Below, one piece after another: positions 50,573 to 61,675 of a stretch of 64,000 bases of DNA (its first letter is position 1; the number at the start of each line of letters is the position of its first letter). The position numbers and the translations under genes are program-made. The notes under the pieces are model-generated. The model made no database searches. It saw only the letters and a list, made by a program, of their open reading frames with translations, and was not told the DNA's origin. This DNA comes from Arsukibacterium sp. UBA5043 (GTDB taxonomy: Bacteria; Pseudomonadota; Gammaproteobacteria; Enterobacterales; Alteromonadaceae). The stretch spans positions 62,001 through 126,000 of the forward strand of contig DIBV01000003.1 of NCBI GenBank assembly GCA_002415085.1. Direction: 5' to 3'.

Positions 50573-51841
50573 ATGGATATTATTCAATCATACGGCCTCA
50601 TTCTGATTATTCTGGCTGCAGTTTTTGGTTTTTTGATGGCTTATGGTGTTGGTGCTAACGACGTTGCCAACGCGATGGGAACCTCGGTTGGTTCTAAAGC
50701 GCTTACCATTAAGCAGGCTATTTTTATTGCAGCTATTTTTGAATTTGCCGGAGCGTATCTCGCCGGTGGCTCGGTTACGTCGACCATCCGGGGGGGCATT
50801 ACCGACGCGGCATTTTTTGTCGATGCACCTGAGCTGATGGTATACGGCATGATAGCCGCCTTACTGGCTGCAGCTACCTGGTTAATTGCCGCATCCTATT
50901 TTGGCTGGCCGGTATCAACCACGCATTCTATTGTCGGCGCTATTATTGGTTTCGCTGCTGTTGGCGTGGGTTTTGATGCGGTGCACTGGGATAAGGTGGG
51001 TGGCATAGTTGGTAGCTGGGTAGTCACGCCTATCCTGGCAGGTATTCTGGCCTATATGTTTTTTATGAGTGCCCAAAAGCTGATTTTCGATACCGATCAA
51101 CCCATTGTTAATGCCAAGAAGTATGTCCCGTTCTATATGGCATTTGCTGCATTTGTTATGGCGCTGGTAACGGTGCAAAAAGGCTTAAAGCATATTGGTC
51201 TGGATATCAGTACTGCCAATGGTTACTTAATGGCACTGGTACTGGGGGTGATCGTCGGCCTCATTGGTAAAGTGGCTATCAGCCGGATTAAAATTGACCC
51301 GGCTGCAGATAAAAAAATGCAATTTAATAATGTTGAGCGCATTTTCAGTGTATTAATGATCACCACCGCTTGCTGTATGGCGTTTGCGCATGGCTCAAAC
51401 GATGTTGCCAATGCCATAGGCCCGCTGGCAGCAGTAGTCAGCGTGGTCAGCTCTGGTGGCGAAATCGCCAGCAAAGCCGCCCTGGCCTGGTGGATCCTGC
51501 CTCTGGGGGGGGTTGGTATTGTGATTGGTCTGGCTACGCTGGGCGCCAGAGTAATTAAAACCGTCGGCACCGCTATTACCCATTTAACCCCAAGCCGTGG
51601 TTTTGCTGCAGAATTGTCGGCGGCGTCAACGGTGGTTATCGCGTCGGGTGCCGGTTTACCAATATCAACTACTCAGACCCTGGTAGGGGCGGTATTAGGT
51701 GTGGGGTTAGCCCGCGGTATTGCTGCACTTAACTTAGGCGTGGTACGTAATATCTTTATTTCCTGGGTAATCACCCTGCCGGTTGGTGCTGGCCTGGCGA
51801 TTATCTTTTTCTATATCCTGCAGTTCTTGTTTACGCTGTAG
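50573..51841 (+). CDS. pit: Low-affinity inorganic phosphate transporter, Pit family
   Basis: 422 residues with about 10-11 membrane helices and the two PD001131-type signatures of the family: GVGANDVANAMGTSVGSKAL and AHGSNDVANAIGPLAAV. It moves metal-phosphate with protons at the inner membrane; Pit also carries arsenate, which explains the value of the ars genes in this window. AAAGGT precedes the ATG. A bidirectional terminator follows. Confidence 0.95.
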   Translation: MDIIQSYGLILIILAAVFGFLMAYGVGANDVANAMGTSVGSKALTIKQAIFIAAIFEFAGAYLAGGSVTSTIRGGITDAAFFVDAPELMVYGMIAALLAAATWLIAASYFGWPVSTTHSIVGAIIGFAAVGVGFDAVHWDKVGGIVGSWVVTPILAGILAYMFFMSAQKLIFDTDQPIVNAKKYVPFYMAFAAFVMALVTVQKGLKHIGLDISTANGYLMALVLGVIVGLIGKVAISRIKIDPAADKKMQFNNVERIFSVLMITTACCMAFAHGSNDVANAIGPLAAVVSVVSSGGEIASKAALAWWILPLGGVGIVIGLATLGARVIKTVGTAITHLTPSRGFAAELSAASTVVIASGAGLPISTTQTLVGAVLGVGLARGIAALNLGVVRNIFISWVITLPVGAGLAIIFFYILQFLFTL

Positions 51842-51857
51842 TCGTTTTGAAATAACA

Positions 51858-51884
51858 AAAAGGGGCTGAAATTCAGCCCCTTTT
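51858..51884. terminator. Bidirectional terminator between pit and the protease gene
   Basis: AAAAGGGGCTG / CAGCCCCTTTT stem with an AAATT centre and flanking A/T-runs. Confidence 0.85.
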
Positions 51885-51920
51885 CTATTGGCTGCGACCC
51901 GTCCTGAATAGACTAATGGG

Positions 51921-54194
51921 TTACGGCTGGTATGCACTGATCAGGGTTAAATCTCTGACGGTGCGAAAGCCATAAACTGACATATGCCAGACACCAGCTT
52001 CAGGATTGCTGATAACACAGGTTTCCTCGTTGCCATTGCGGTTTGGCCGGCAATCATAGCTTCCTGCACCAGGTGTGCTGCCATACTTCAGATAAAGATC
52101 AGCATCGCCGCGGCCACCGGTAATGGTTACGCTAAGCTCAGCCATGCCTGCCGGCACATCCAGCGTATAGTGCTGCCAGCTGCGACGGCCGACATTGATA
52201 TTGGTGATGGTTTCACCACCGGCATCAGGTAAATCCGGATCGCCAGGCTCATCTTCGGCGATAAAGCTACCCGTCAGGCTAACGCCGGTGAAAGTGGTGT
52301 AACCCATTACCTTAACGAAGTATGTCCCCTCCTGGGCCGGATCGATAAGACAACTCTCGTCGTTACCAGCAAGATAGGGCCGGCAGTCGAAGTCGCTTGC
52401 GGTGGGTTCAGCGCCAAATTTAACATACAGATCAGCGTCACCAGTGCCACCATTCATGGTAAATGCCAAATCAGTTGCCATGGCGGGCACGTCCAGCGAG
52501 AACAATAACGCCTCGCCACCAGCGCCCGCGAGATCCGCTACAGTTTCGCCATTTTCCAGGGCTGTTGCCTCTGGTGGCGTAGGCTCGTCCGGGCCATCGC
52601 CCGAACCGGCACAGCCGAACTCGGCCAGATAATCTACGGCGTCTTTAGCTTGCACCAAACCAAAACCATAAGACGTGTCACGTCCTGCGGCTCCTAAATC
52701 ATCAGCGCTGGCAGCCAGCGCAGCGCGAATTTCTGCATTACTACACGTGGGGAAATGGCTCCAGACCAATGCGGCTACACCGGCAACATGAGGTGATGCC
52801 ATCGAAGTACCGCTCATCAGGCCATAATTACTGGCGCCCGATGTCAGATTAGCCATGCTGCCAAGTTGAGTCATCAGCATCTGGCCATCTTCCTGTGAAA
52901 TACTCACCGCTGGAATCGTCGCGCTTGTCCCTTCAACAGTACCGCTGAAATTGCCCGCTTCATTGTTATAAATAATGGCAGCCAGACCTCCACCCGCCTG
53001 ACATGATTCCACTTTTTGCGAAAAGGCGACTTCACCCCGGGAAATTAAACAGACTTTATCGGCAACGTCGGTACAGGCGTCAATTGCCAGGCCACAGTCA
53101 GCGAATTCTGCATTGACCGAACCGCCGGCAGAACCAGACATCGGGTTTGCAGCGTAAAATACGCTATTTACACTAAGTTGTCCTTCCAGTGCCGTACCTT
53201 CAGGGTAGGTAGAGCGCACATCTACACCCGGGCCGGCCAATTCTACCTGAGCGTTGCGCTGAGAAAAGCCTGCCAGGGTTTTTGTGTTATCTACGGCAGC
53301 AACCGAGACCACAGAGTCATAGGATGCCGGATAAGATAACGCGGTATTGCCATCGTTACCTGCCGCGGCGATTAATAATAAACCAGCGTCAAAAGCTGCC
53401 TGCATGGCGTTGTTTTCAGTAGCGTTAGGACCACCGCCGCCAAGGCTCATGTTAACCACGGTGGCACCCGCGTCAGCACAGGCATTTACAGCACTGGCCA
53501 GGGTGGAAGAATAACCCCAGCCAGCGGCATTAAATACTTTAATAATGTGCATGTTAAGCTGGCCATTGGGCATAACACCCACAACTCCGGTATCGTTATT
53601 CAGGGCACCGATAGTGCCGGCGACATGAGTACCGTGCGGGCCACCGGCATCAAACCAGTTGCCGGTGCCAACATCATTGGTGCCGTTAATGTTGCCAGAT
53701 GCAAAGTCTTCATGTGGTAAATCGAGACCTGAGTCAATTACACAAACAGTCTGATTACTGGCGAATTCATCGCTTACTAAATCAGCCTGCACCATCGGAT
53801 AGCCGTAAGGTATTTGTTGCATCATCGGATAACGACGTTGATCAACTTCAATCCGTTCAATGGCAGGATCGGCTTTAATTAAGTTAACCATGCCGGGACG
53901 CAGCTCTACTGCAATAGCACCTTGTTCTGCCAATAAATGATGTATTTTGGCACCCTGGCGTTTTAATTTACTGCTGTTGTCGTTAAGCCGGGCCAGAATG
54001 ACATCTTTGGCGCGTTTGTGATGGCTTAAAACATAGTCGTGTTGCTTGTTCAGTCCTAAGCTGCTGTCCTTATATTTGATGATGTAACGATTGTCTTCAG
54101 CAGTGCTGTTATCAGTGGTTGCCAGAGCGCTATTTACTGCCAGTGCCAATAGGCTGCAGCTGGCGATGGCCAGTGGTTTGGTCAATTTGGACAT
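51921..54194 (-). CDS. Secreted subtilisin-like serine protease (S8) with PA and two PPC domains
   Basis: 757 residues. Signal peptide (cleavage near ALAT), propeptide of the I9 type (about 27-125: RYIIKYKDSS...), catalytic domain with Asp154 (CVIDSGLD), His187 (GPHGTHVAG) and Ser464 (SGTSMASPHVAG), and a PA insertion before the Ser (about 335-450). After a Pro/Glu-rich linker two pre-peptidase C-terminal domains follow (about 545-645 and 665-757), each with GGTGDADLYVKFG or GGRGDADLYLKYG and DCRPY/DCRPN. The PPC domains are usually removed during secretion. Extracellular protein breakdown is the likely role. AGGAGGG precedes the ATG. Confidence 0.94.
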   Translation of the reverse strand: MSKLTKPLAIASCSLLALAVNSALATTDNSTAEDNRYIIKYKDSSLGLNKQHDYVLSHHKRAKDVILARLNDNSSKLKRQGAKIHHLLAEQGAIAVELRPGMVNLIKADPAIERIEVDQRRYPMMQQIPYGYPMVQADLVSDEFASNQTVCVIDSGLDLPHEDFASGNINGTNDVGTGNWFDAGGPHGTHVAGTIGALNNDTGVVGVMPNGQLNMHIIKVFNAAGWGYSSTLASAVNACADAGATVVNMSLGGGGPNATENNAMQAAFDAGLLLIAAAGNDGNTALSYPASYDSVVSVAAVDNTKTLAGFSQRNAQVELAGPGVDVRSTYPEGTALEGQLSVNSVFYAANPMSGSAGGSVNAEFADCGLAIDACTDVADKVCLISRGEVAFSQKVESCQAGGGLAAIIYNNEAGNFSGTVEGTSATIPAVSISQEDGQMLMTQLGSMANLTSGASNYGLMSGTSMASPHVAGVAALVWSHFPTCSNAEIRAALAASADDLGAAGRDTSYGFGLVQAKDAVDYLAEFGCAGSGDGPDEPTPPEATALENGETVADLAGAGGEALLFSLDVPAMATDLAFTMNGGTGDADLYVKFGAEPTASDFDCRPYLAGNDESCLIDPAQEGTYFVKVMGYTTFTGVSLTGSFIAEDEPGDPDLPDAGGETITNINVGRRSWQHYTLDVPAGMAELSVTITGGRGDADLYLKYGSTPGAGSYDCRPNRNGNEETCVISNPEAGVWHMSVYGFRTVRDLTLISAYQP

Positions 54195-54594
54195 ATTTCA
54201 CCCTCCTGAGGTGATTTTTTATAATAGATCGTTCCTTCAAACGGGCTGCGGACTGCCCAACTCGCAACCAGAGGTCAAGGTATGTAACACTCGTTTGTAT
54301 CTAAATGGATAATATTCCAGGGTACTGCTGTGACACGGTTACAGATACATACAATGATAATCTCAAGCTATAACAAATAAGCAATTGTTTCAATTTGTAA
54401 TTTACAATAAATACAAATTATAAATGTAAGTGACTGAAATATTGCTTATTAAAAAATATAAAACCCTTTAAACCTGGTGCTTTTAACGAAAAGGTTTAAA
54501 TATGTTAATATTTGCTGCGCTCGACCTTAAGCCGGCAATACTTTATATTGATTTGTATAATCGAACAGACTTAGTATTTTAATCGGAATAGGCA
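54195..54594. promoter_or_regulatory. AT-rich intergenic control region between the protease and oxyR
   Basis: 400 bases without an ORF. The stretch 54350-54570 is strongly AT-rich and carries an imperfect inverted repeat AATTTGTA (54392-54399) / TACAAATT (54412-54419). Promoters of both divergent genes must lie here; I could not fix them. Confidence 0.5.
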
Positions 54595-55503
54595 ATGAAA
54601 CGACTTCCCAGTGTAAAACAGCTGCAATATTTGCTGGCACTACACGAACATCAACACTTTGGCCGGGCTGCTGAGGCGTGTTTCGTCGGACAGTCCACGC
54701 TTAGCGCTGCCATCGCTAACCTGGAAGAGACCATGCAAACCCAATTGCTGGAACGGGATCACAAAACCTTTATTTTTACCTCGTTAGGTGAGGATGTGGT
54801 GCGCCAGGCCAGACACATTATTGAGCAGTGCGAAGAGCTGACTGAATTCGCGAAGTCGCAGGGTAAACCGATGGCCGGGCCATTCCGGCTTGGCTGTATT
54901 CCAACCATAGCGCCCTTTGTGCTCAGTGAAGTGATGAGTTTGTGTCGTGAGCGCTATCCCGACTTACAATTGCTGCTGCGCGAAGATACCTCAGACAATT
55001 CGCTGCATGCATTAGCCGAGGGACGTTTAGATATGGTTTTGCTAGCACTGCCTTATGAAACGGGGGCGTTTCATACCGAAGTACTGGCACAGGATGGCTT
55101 TAAGCTGGTACTGCATAAAGACTGGCTCGGCCGTGGTTTTAATCAGGATATCAGTCAATGGCCTGACGAAAGTATTTTTTTACTGGAGCGGGAGCATTGT
55201 CTGACCGGCCATGCGGTCAAAGCCTGCGAGCTGGAAGACAGCCGTAAAGTAAACCCGTTTTTTGCCACCAGCCTGCACACTCTAACCCAGATGGTGAACA
55301 ACAAACTGGGTGTCACTTTTATTCCGCAAATGGCCATTAACAGCGGTCTGCTGGACAGCACTGAACTCATCACCCAACCGCCAACCAGCGGCAATGCGTA
55401 CCGGGATATTGGTGTCGCCTGGCGGCCGACCTCCAGTAAGGCCCGCAGTTATCGCTTAATGACCAGCCTGATCAGCGAAGTACTGGCGCAAAAATGCCAG
55501 TAA
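54595..55503 (+). CDS. oxyR: Hydrogen peroxide sensor OxyR (LysR family)
   Basis: 302 residues. LysR winged helix at 1-60 (SVKQLQYLLALHEHQHFGRAA), then the regulatory domain. The redox pair is Cys202 in REHCLTGHA and Cys211 nine residues later, the same spacing as C199-C208 of E. coli OxyR. Peroxide makes a disulfide and turns on katG/ahpC-type genes, none of which are in the window. It precedes queA by 80 bases on the same strand. Confidence 0.93.
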   Translation: MKRLPSVKQLQYLLALHEHQHFGRAAEACFVGQSTLSAAIANLEETMQTQLLERDHKTFIFTSLGEDVVRQARHIIEQCEELTEFAKSQGKPMAGPFRLGCIPTIAPFVLSEVMSLCRERYPDLQLLLREDTSDNSLHALAEGRLDMVLLALPYETGAFHTEVLAQDGFKLVLHKDWLGRGFNQDISQWPDESIFLLEREHCLTGHAVKACELEDSRKVNPFFATSLHTLTQMVNNKLGVTFIPQMAINSGLLDSTELITQPPTSGNAYRDIGVAWRPTSSKARSYRLMTSLISEVLAQKCQ

Positions 55504-55583
55504 ATCTAAGCGGGCTTCTGCTAGAATAGCGGCTGTTTTTTTACAGCCGTGCCTCTGGTCGGTAAAGCCAAGGAAATTTTTGT

Positions 55584-56609
55584 ATGCAAGTTAAAGACTT
55601 CTCATTCGAGTTGCCTGAGCAACTTATTGCCCGTTTTCCCAAAGCCGAACGCTCGAGCAGCCGCCTGTTGGCGATGGACAAGCAAAGCGGAGCATTAAGC
55701 CACCATATTTTTAAAGAGCTAACTGACTTTTTGCAGCCCGGCGACTTACTGGTGTTTAACAACACCAAAGTGATACCGGCCCGGCTGTTTGGTCAGAAAG
55801 CCTCAGGCGGCAAAGTTGAGGTATTGGTTGAGCGAATGCTGGATGACAAGCGTTTTTTAGCGCATGTCCGGGCCAGCAAGGCGCCTAAACCCGGCACGGT
55901 GTTGCTGCTGGAAAACGCTGCTGAAGTGCGGATGAATCAGCGCCATGACGAGCTGTTTGAACTGGAAGTGCTTAGCGACGAGCCGGTTTTAGTGATGCTG
56001 GAGCGGTTAGGCCATATGCCACTGCCGCCCTATATCGACCGACCTGACACCGAAGAAGATAAAGCGCGTTATCAAACGGTTTATAACGAAAAGCCTGGTG
56101 CCGTTGCCGCACCGACTGCCGGCCTGCATTTTGACCAGCCGTTACTGGATAAGCTGCAAGCTAAAGGCGTGGAGTTTGCTTATGTAACCTTGCATGTTGG
56201 CGCTGGCACGTTTCAGCCGGTGCGGGTCGACAATGTGCTGGAGCACAAGATGCACGCAGAATATATCGAGGTACCAGAGCAGGTAGTAGATGCGGTGGCC
56301 CGCTGTAAAGCCCGTGGCAACAAAGTAGTAGCGGTAGGCACCACCTCGGTACGTTCACTCGAATCTGCGGCCATGCAGGGGGAGGGTGAGCTGATTAGCT
56401 ACTATGGTGATACCCAGATATTTATCTACCCCGGCTATGACTTTAAAGTGATTGATGCCCTAATCACCAACTTTCACCTGCCAGAATCGACGTTGATTAT
56501 GCTGGTATCAGCATTCAGCAGTCGCGAAAACGTGATAAATGCCTATGATACGGCGATTCGTGAACAATATCGTTTTTACTCTTATGGTGATGCAATGTTT
56601 ATTGGCTAA
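55584..56609 (+). CDS. queA: S-adenosylmethionine:tRNA ribosyltransferase-isomerase QueA
   Basis: 341 residues. Starts [19 protein letters not shown] and contains [43 protein letters not shown] and [19 protein letters not shown], all typical. It makes epoxyqueuosine in the anticodon of tRNA using the ribose of AdoMet. The partner gene tgt follows after a 213-base gap with a structured element, so the usual queA-tgt pair has its own tgt promoter here. AAGGAAA precedes the ATG. Confidence 0.96.
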   Translation: MQVKDFSFELPEQLIARFPKAERSSSRLLAMDKQSGALSHHIFKELTDFLQPGDLLVFNNTKVIPARLFGQKASGGKVEVLVERMLDDKRFLAHVRASKAPKPGTVLLLENAAEVRMNQRHDELFELEVLSDEPVLVMLERLGHMPLPPYIDRPDTEEDKARYQTVYNEKPGAVAAPTAGLHFDQPLLDKLQAKGVEFAYVTLHVGAGTFQPVRVDNVLEHKMHAEYIEVPEQVVDAVARCKARGNKVVAVGTTSVRSLESAAMQGEGELISYYGDTQIFIYPGYDFKVIDALITNFHLPESTLIMLVSAFSSRENVINAYDTAIREQYRFYSYGDAMFIG

Positions 56610-56625
56610 CTTCTAAGTAAGATCA

Positions 56626-56729
56626 GGTAGTAAGGAAATTCCTGTTTCGCCGCCTTCGACAGCACATCCCTTTGCTGTCTCAGCCTCCGCGGCATCCATG
56701 CCGCTGCTACACAGGAACACCTTACTACC
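56626..56729. repeat. Cloverleaf-like inverted-repeat element between queA and tgt
   Basis: Outer arms GGTAGTAAGG (56626-56635) and CCTTACTACC (56720-56729), continued inward by TTCCTGT (56639-56645) and ACAGGAA (56711-56717). Inside are two hairpins: GACAGCA / TGCTGTC (56658-56679) and GCGGCAT / ATGCCGC (56689-56704). No T-run follows; it is neither a simple terminator nor a known riboswitch to me. Confidence 0.75.
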
Positions 56730-56746
56730 TTCTTGCAGGTTCCTGC

Positions 56747-57986
<1,240 letters not shown>

Positions 57987-58028
57987 GAATTAAAACTTCA
58001 CTATTTTATTAATTTTAAGGGGAAAACC

Positions 58029-58367
58029 ATGAGTTTATTTATTAGCAATGCTTATGCTGACAGCGCCGCAGCGGCACCACAAGGTGGTGGCTGGGATTTG
58101 ATTATTATGTTGCTGGCCTTTGGCCTGATTTTTTATTTTTTAATTTACCGGCCACAAGCAAAACGGGTTAAAGAGCACCGCAACCTGATGTCAGCTCTTG
58201 GCAAAGGTGATGAAGTGTTAACCCAGGGTGGTATCGTTGGCAAAATCAGTAAAATTGCGGATGACAAAGATTTCGTCACGGTTGCGTTAAATGACAGCAC
58301 TGAAGTTACCGTACAGAAATCAGCGATTAGTGCCGTGTTACCAAAAGGCACGTTAAAGTCGCTGTAA
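58029..58367 (+). CDS. yajC: YajC, Sec translocon auxiliary subunit
   Basis: 112 residues, one membrane helix (about 23-40: WDLIIMLLAFGLIFYFLIY) followed by RPQAKRVKEHRNLMSALGKGDEVLTQGGI, the YajC hallmark. Part of the SecDF-YajC complex in the inner membrane. AAGGGG precedes the ATG; secD begins 30 bases after the stop. Confidence 0.96.
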   Translation: MSLFISNAYADSAAAAPQGGGWDLIIMLLAFGLIFYFLIYRPQAKRVKEHRNLMSALGKGDEVLTQGGIVGKISKIADDKDFVTVALNDSTEVTVQKSAISAVLPKGTLKSL

Positions 58368-58397
58368 GCGGCAAAGCGAATAAAAAAGGATCATCTT

Positions 58398-60251
58398 GTG
58401 TTAAACAAAAATCCTCTCTGGCGGTATTTGGTGGTGTTAGGTTTGTTGCTTGCAGCATTTCTATATGCCTTGCCCAATGTGTACCCAGAAGATCCGGCAT
58501 TAAATATTAATGCCAGCCGTGGCGGTGTAGTCAGTGAGACCACTCGTGCTGCACTTGAACAGGCATTTACTGCTGCTAACATTTCAGCGAAAGCGGTCAC
58601 GCTAACTGAAGGCCAGATCCTGGCCCGTTTCAGCAGTGCTGAAGACCAGCTGCGGGCCCGCGAAGTGGCGGAGCGCCAGTTAGGGGGCAGTTATATCACG
58701 GCCTTGAATATGGTACCTACCACGCCGGCGTGGTTGCGTGCTATTGGCGCCAGCCCAATGAAACTGGGACTGGACTTACGCGGTGGTGTGCACTTTTTGA
58801 TGGCGGTTGATATGAAAGCCGCCATTGATAAAAATATTAACGATATGGTGCAGGCGTTTCGCGCTGACTTGCGCGAAGAACGGGTTCGGTACCGGGCTGT
58901 ACAAGCGGATCTAGAGCGTGGCCAGGTGCAAATTTTACTGCGTAGTGCAGAAGACTTAGCCGCAGCACGCAGCGCCCTTGGTAAAACCGATCAGGAACTT
59001 ATTTTCAGTGAAGGCGATACCGAGCATAGCCTGATAGTCAGTTTAAGTGAAAACCGGGTACGGGAAATTCGTGAATATGCACTAGAGCAGAACATCACTA
59101 TTATCCGTAACCGGGTAAATGAAATTGGTGTCGCTGAACCCTTGGTGCAGCGCCAGGGGGCGGATCGGATTATTGTTCAGCTGCCAGGAGTACAAGACCC
59201 GGCGCAGGCTAAAGAAATTCTGGGTGCGACCGCTACCCTGGAATTCCGCCTGGTTGATAACGACTCTGATTTGGGCGCCGCCTTAGACGGCCGTTTGCCA
59301 GCAGGTTCCAGCCTGTATCGCGACCGTAACGGCCAGCCTTACCTACTGGAAAACCGCACAATGTTAACCGGTGATCATATTACCGGGGCGACCTCGGGCT
59401 ACGATGAATACTCGCGGCCGCAAGTGAGTATTTCACTGGATGCACAGGGCGGCAATTTACTGTCTAATGCCACCCGCAGCACCATTGGCCGCCAGATGGC
59501 TACGGTATTTATTGAATATAAGCCAGGTGAAGAGCGCAATGAAGATGGTACCCCGGTGCTGGTGAAGTACGAAGAGGTCATCAACGCCGCGACAATTCAG
59601 GCCCGTTTAGGCCGTAGTTTCCGGATCACGGGTATTGATAACCCGGCCGAAGCGCAGAATCTGGCATTGCTGCTGCGCGCAGGTGCGTTAATTGCGCCAA
59701 CCCAAATCATTGAAGAGCGGACGATAGGCCCAAGCCTTGGTAAGGAAAATATTGATTTAGGTATGACCGCGATTATGTGGGGTATGGTGGTAGTACTGAT
59801 CTTTATGGTGTTGTATTACAAAGCGTTTGGTTTAGTTGCCAACGTAGCGCTGCTGGCTAACCTAATCCTGATTACCGGTTTTATGTCAATGATCCCGGGG
59901 GCTACGCTGACCCTGCCGGGTATGGCGGGTATCGTGTTAACAGTGGGGATGGCGGTGGATGCTAACGTTCTTATCTTTGAGCGGATCCGGGAGGAACTGG
60001 CTGAAGGACGCAGTGTACAACAAGCCATTCATCACGGTTATGACCGCGCTTTTGCCACCATTGCCGACTCCAACATTACCACGCTGTTGGTGGCCTTGAT
60101 TTTGTTTGGCATCGGTACCGGTCCGGTTAAAGGCTTCGCCATTACGCTGGCGATCGGTATTCTGACTTCGATCTTCACTTCAGTAGTCGGTACCCGGTTA
60201 CTGGTTAATTTATTCTGGGGTGGCCGCCGCGTGCAGTCACTGCCAATGTAA
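58398..60251 (+). CDS. secD: Protein translocase subunit SecD
   Basis: 617 residues, GTG start with AAGGA before it. TM1 near 8-25; [16 protein letters not shown] begins the periplasmic P1 region; [26 protein letters not shown]; five more membrane helices at about 450-610 with [18 protein letters not shown]. With SecF it uses the proton gradient to help pull proteins out of the Sec channel. secF starts 9 bases after the stop. Confidence 0.96.
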   Translation: MLNKNPLWRYLVVLGLLLAAFLYALPNVYPEDPALNINASRGGVVSETTRAALEQAFTAANISAKAVTLTEGQILARFSSAEDQLRAREVAERQLGGSYITALNMVPTTPAWLRAIGASPMKLGLDLRGGVHFLMAVDMKAAIDKNINDMVQAFRADLREERVRYRAVQADLERGQVQILLRSAEDLAAARSALGKTDQELIFSEGDTEHSLIVSLSENRVREIREYALEQNITIIRNRVNEIGVAEPLVQRQGADRIIVQLPGVQDPAQAKEILGATATLEFRLVDNDSDLGAALDGRLPAGSSLYRDRNGQPYLLENRTMLTGDHITGATSGYDEYSRPQVSISLDAQGGNLLSNATRSTIGRQMATVFIEYKPGEERNEDGTPVLVKYEEVINAATIQARLGRSFRITGIDNPAEAQNLALLLRAGALIAPTQIIEERTIGPSLGKENIDLGMTAIMWGMVVVLIFMVLYYKAFGLVANVALLANLILITGFMSMIPGATLTLPGMAGIVLTVGMAVDANVLIFERIREELAEGRSVQQAIHHGYDRAFATIADSNITTLLVALILFGIGTGPVKGFAITLAIGILTSIFTSVVGTRLLVNLFWGGRRVQSLPM

Positions 60252-60260
60252 GGAGGCGGT

Positions 60261-61208
60261 GTGAGAATATTTCGCTTTACGGAACCGCTGAATTTTATGC
60301 GGTTAAAGATACCAGCTCTGATCTTATCGGGTTTGCTGGTTATTGCTTCACTAGCCACTATTACTGTCAAAGGTATGAACTGGGGCCTGGACTTTACCGG
60401 GGGCACCGTTATTGAGGTAGGTTATAGCGGTGGTGCCGATTTATCTCAGGTGCGTCAGGTATTGGCCGACAGCGGTTACCCCGATGCCGTGGTGCAGTAT
60501 TTTGGTTCCAGCGAAGATGTGGCGATAAGAATATCGCCGCGTGAAGGTGTGGACCAGTCTACTATCTCAAATCAGGTGCTTAGTGCACTGACGGTGACAT
60601 CCAGCGAGCCGATTGAAATGCGTCGGGTGGAGTTTGTTGGCCCAAGCGTCGGGGATGAGCTAAAAGAGCAGGGCGGCTTAGCCATGCTGGCAGCGCTAAT
60701 TGGTATTTTGTTGTACGTAACCATGCGCTTTGAATGGCGCTTGTCAGTAGGTGCGGTGCTGTCACTGGGCCACGACGTGATCATTACCCTGGGGTTGTTC
60801 TCGTTGCTGCAGCTGGAGTTTGACTTAACGGTACTGGCCGCAATTCTGGCACTGATTGGTTATTCGATAAACGATACCATCGTGGTATTCGATCGGATCC
60901 GGGAGAGCTTTCGCAAGTTACGCGATTCAACGGTACATGAAACCATCAACGATGCCGTCACCTCTACCTTAAATCGGACTGTGGTAACGTCATTAACCAC
61001 GATCATCGTGTTAATTGTGTTGTTCACTATGGGGGGGGCGCTGATCCATAACTTTGCAACGGCGCTGTTGTTCGGTATTGCTATTGGTACCTATTCTTCG
61101 GTATTTGTGGCCAGTGCGCTGGCGGTACAACTTGGCATTAGCCGCGAAGATATGTTGCCACCTCCACCACCTGAAAAAGAAGGTGAAGGTACGGAACCAT
61201 TGCTGTAA
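60261..61208 (+). CDS. secF: Protein translocase subunit SecF
   Basis: 315 residues, GTG start directly after AGGAGGC. Six membrane helices; NWGLDFTGGTVIEVGY after TM1; GYSINDTIVVFDRIRE and TTIIVLIVLFTMGG later. The C-terminus is a short acidic-proline tail (PPPPEKEGEGTEPLL). Terminator follows, closing the operon. Confidence 0.96.
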   Translation: MRIFRFTEPLNFMRLKIPALILSGLLVIASLATITVKGMNWGLDFTGGTVIEVGYSGGADLSQVRQVLADSGYPDAVVQYFGSSEDVAIRISPREGVDQSTISNQVLSALTVTSSEPIEMRRVEFVGPSVGDELKEQGGLAMLAALIGILLYVTMRFEWRLSVGAVLSLGHDVIITLGLFSLLQLEFDLTVLAAILALIGYSINDTIVVFDRIRESFRKLRDSTVHETINDAVTSTLNRTVVTSLTTIIVLIVLFTMGGALIHNFATALLFGIAIGTYSSVFVASALAVQLGISREDMLPPPPPEKEGEGTEPLL

Positions 61209-61226
61209 AACAGCTGTTTATGTGTT

Positions 61227-61258
61227 AAAAATGCCAGTCTGTGACTGGCATTTTTTTT
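61227..61258 (+). terminator. Terminator after secF
   Basis: AAAATGCCAGTC / GACTGGCATTTT stem with TGT loop and eight T. Confidence 0.92.
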
Positions 61259-61271
61259 AGGTGAGGTTTCT

Positions 61272-61643
61272 ATGACGACGCAACATGCCCCGGGTTTTAT
61301 TGCCCTGGTTAATCAGGCGAAGGCTGAAATAAACGAAATAACCATTGCTGAACTACAACAACATAACCAGCCTTATGTATTACTGGATATTCGCGAGGAT
61401 CATGAATGGGTTAAAGGCCATTTACCGGAAGCGATGCATTTAGGCAAAGGGATTATTGAACGCGATATTGAACAGATGGTGCAGGACAAAAAACAAAAAA
61501 TTGTGTTGTATTGTGGCGGTGGTTATCGCTCAGCGCTCGCGGCGCAAACTCTGCAGCAGATGGGGTATCAGCAGGTATTGAGTCTGGCAGGTGGCTACAG
61601 AGAGTGGAAGGAGCAGGGACTGGCAGTAGAAGTGCCGGCTTAG
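61272..61643 (+). CDS. Rhodanese-domain protein
   Basis: 123 residues, a single rhodanese domain. VLLDIREDHEWVKGHLPEAMHLGKG is the CDC25/rhodanese entry, and the active-site loop is YCGGGYRSALAA with the catalytic Cys near residue 79. It could transfer sulfane sulfur; the partner is not known. GAGG precedes the ATG. Convergent with suhB. Confidence 0.92.
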   Translation: MTTQHAPGFIALVNQAKAEINEITIAELQQHNQPYVLLDIREDHEWVKGHLPEAMHLGKGIIERDIEQMVQDKKQKIVLYCGGGYRSALAAQTLQQMGYQQVLSLAGGYREWKEQGLAVEVPA

Positions 61644-61675
61644 GCCTGAGCGCTAAGCCGGAACGGGTAAGCGGT

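Noticed and set aside
55530-55549. Hairpin CGGCTGT / ACAGCCG between oxyR and queA as a terminator
   Set aside because: The T-run is in the loop and not after the stem, so ordinary termination is doubtful.
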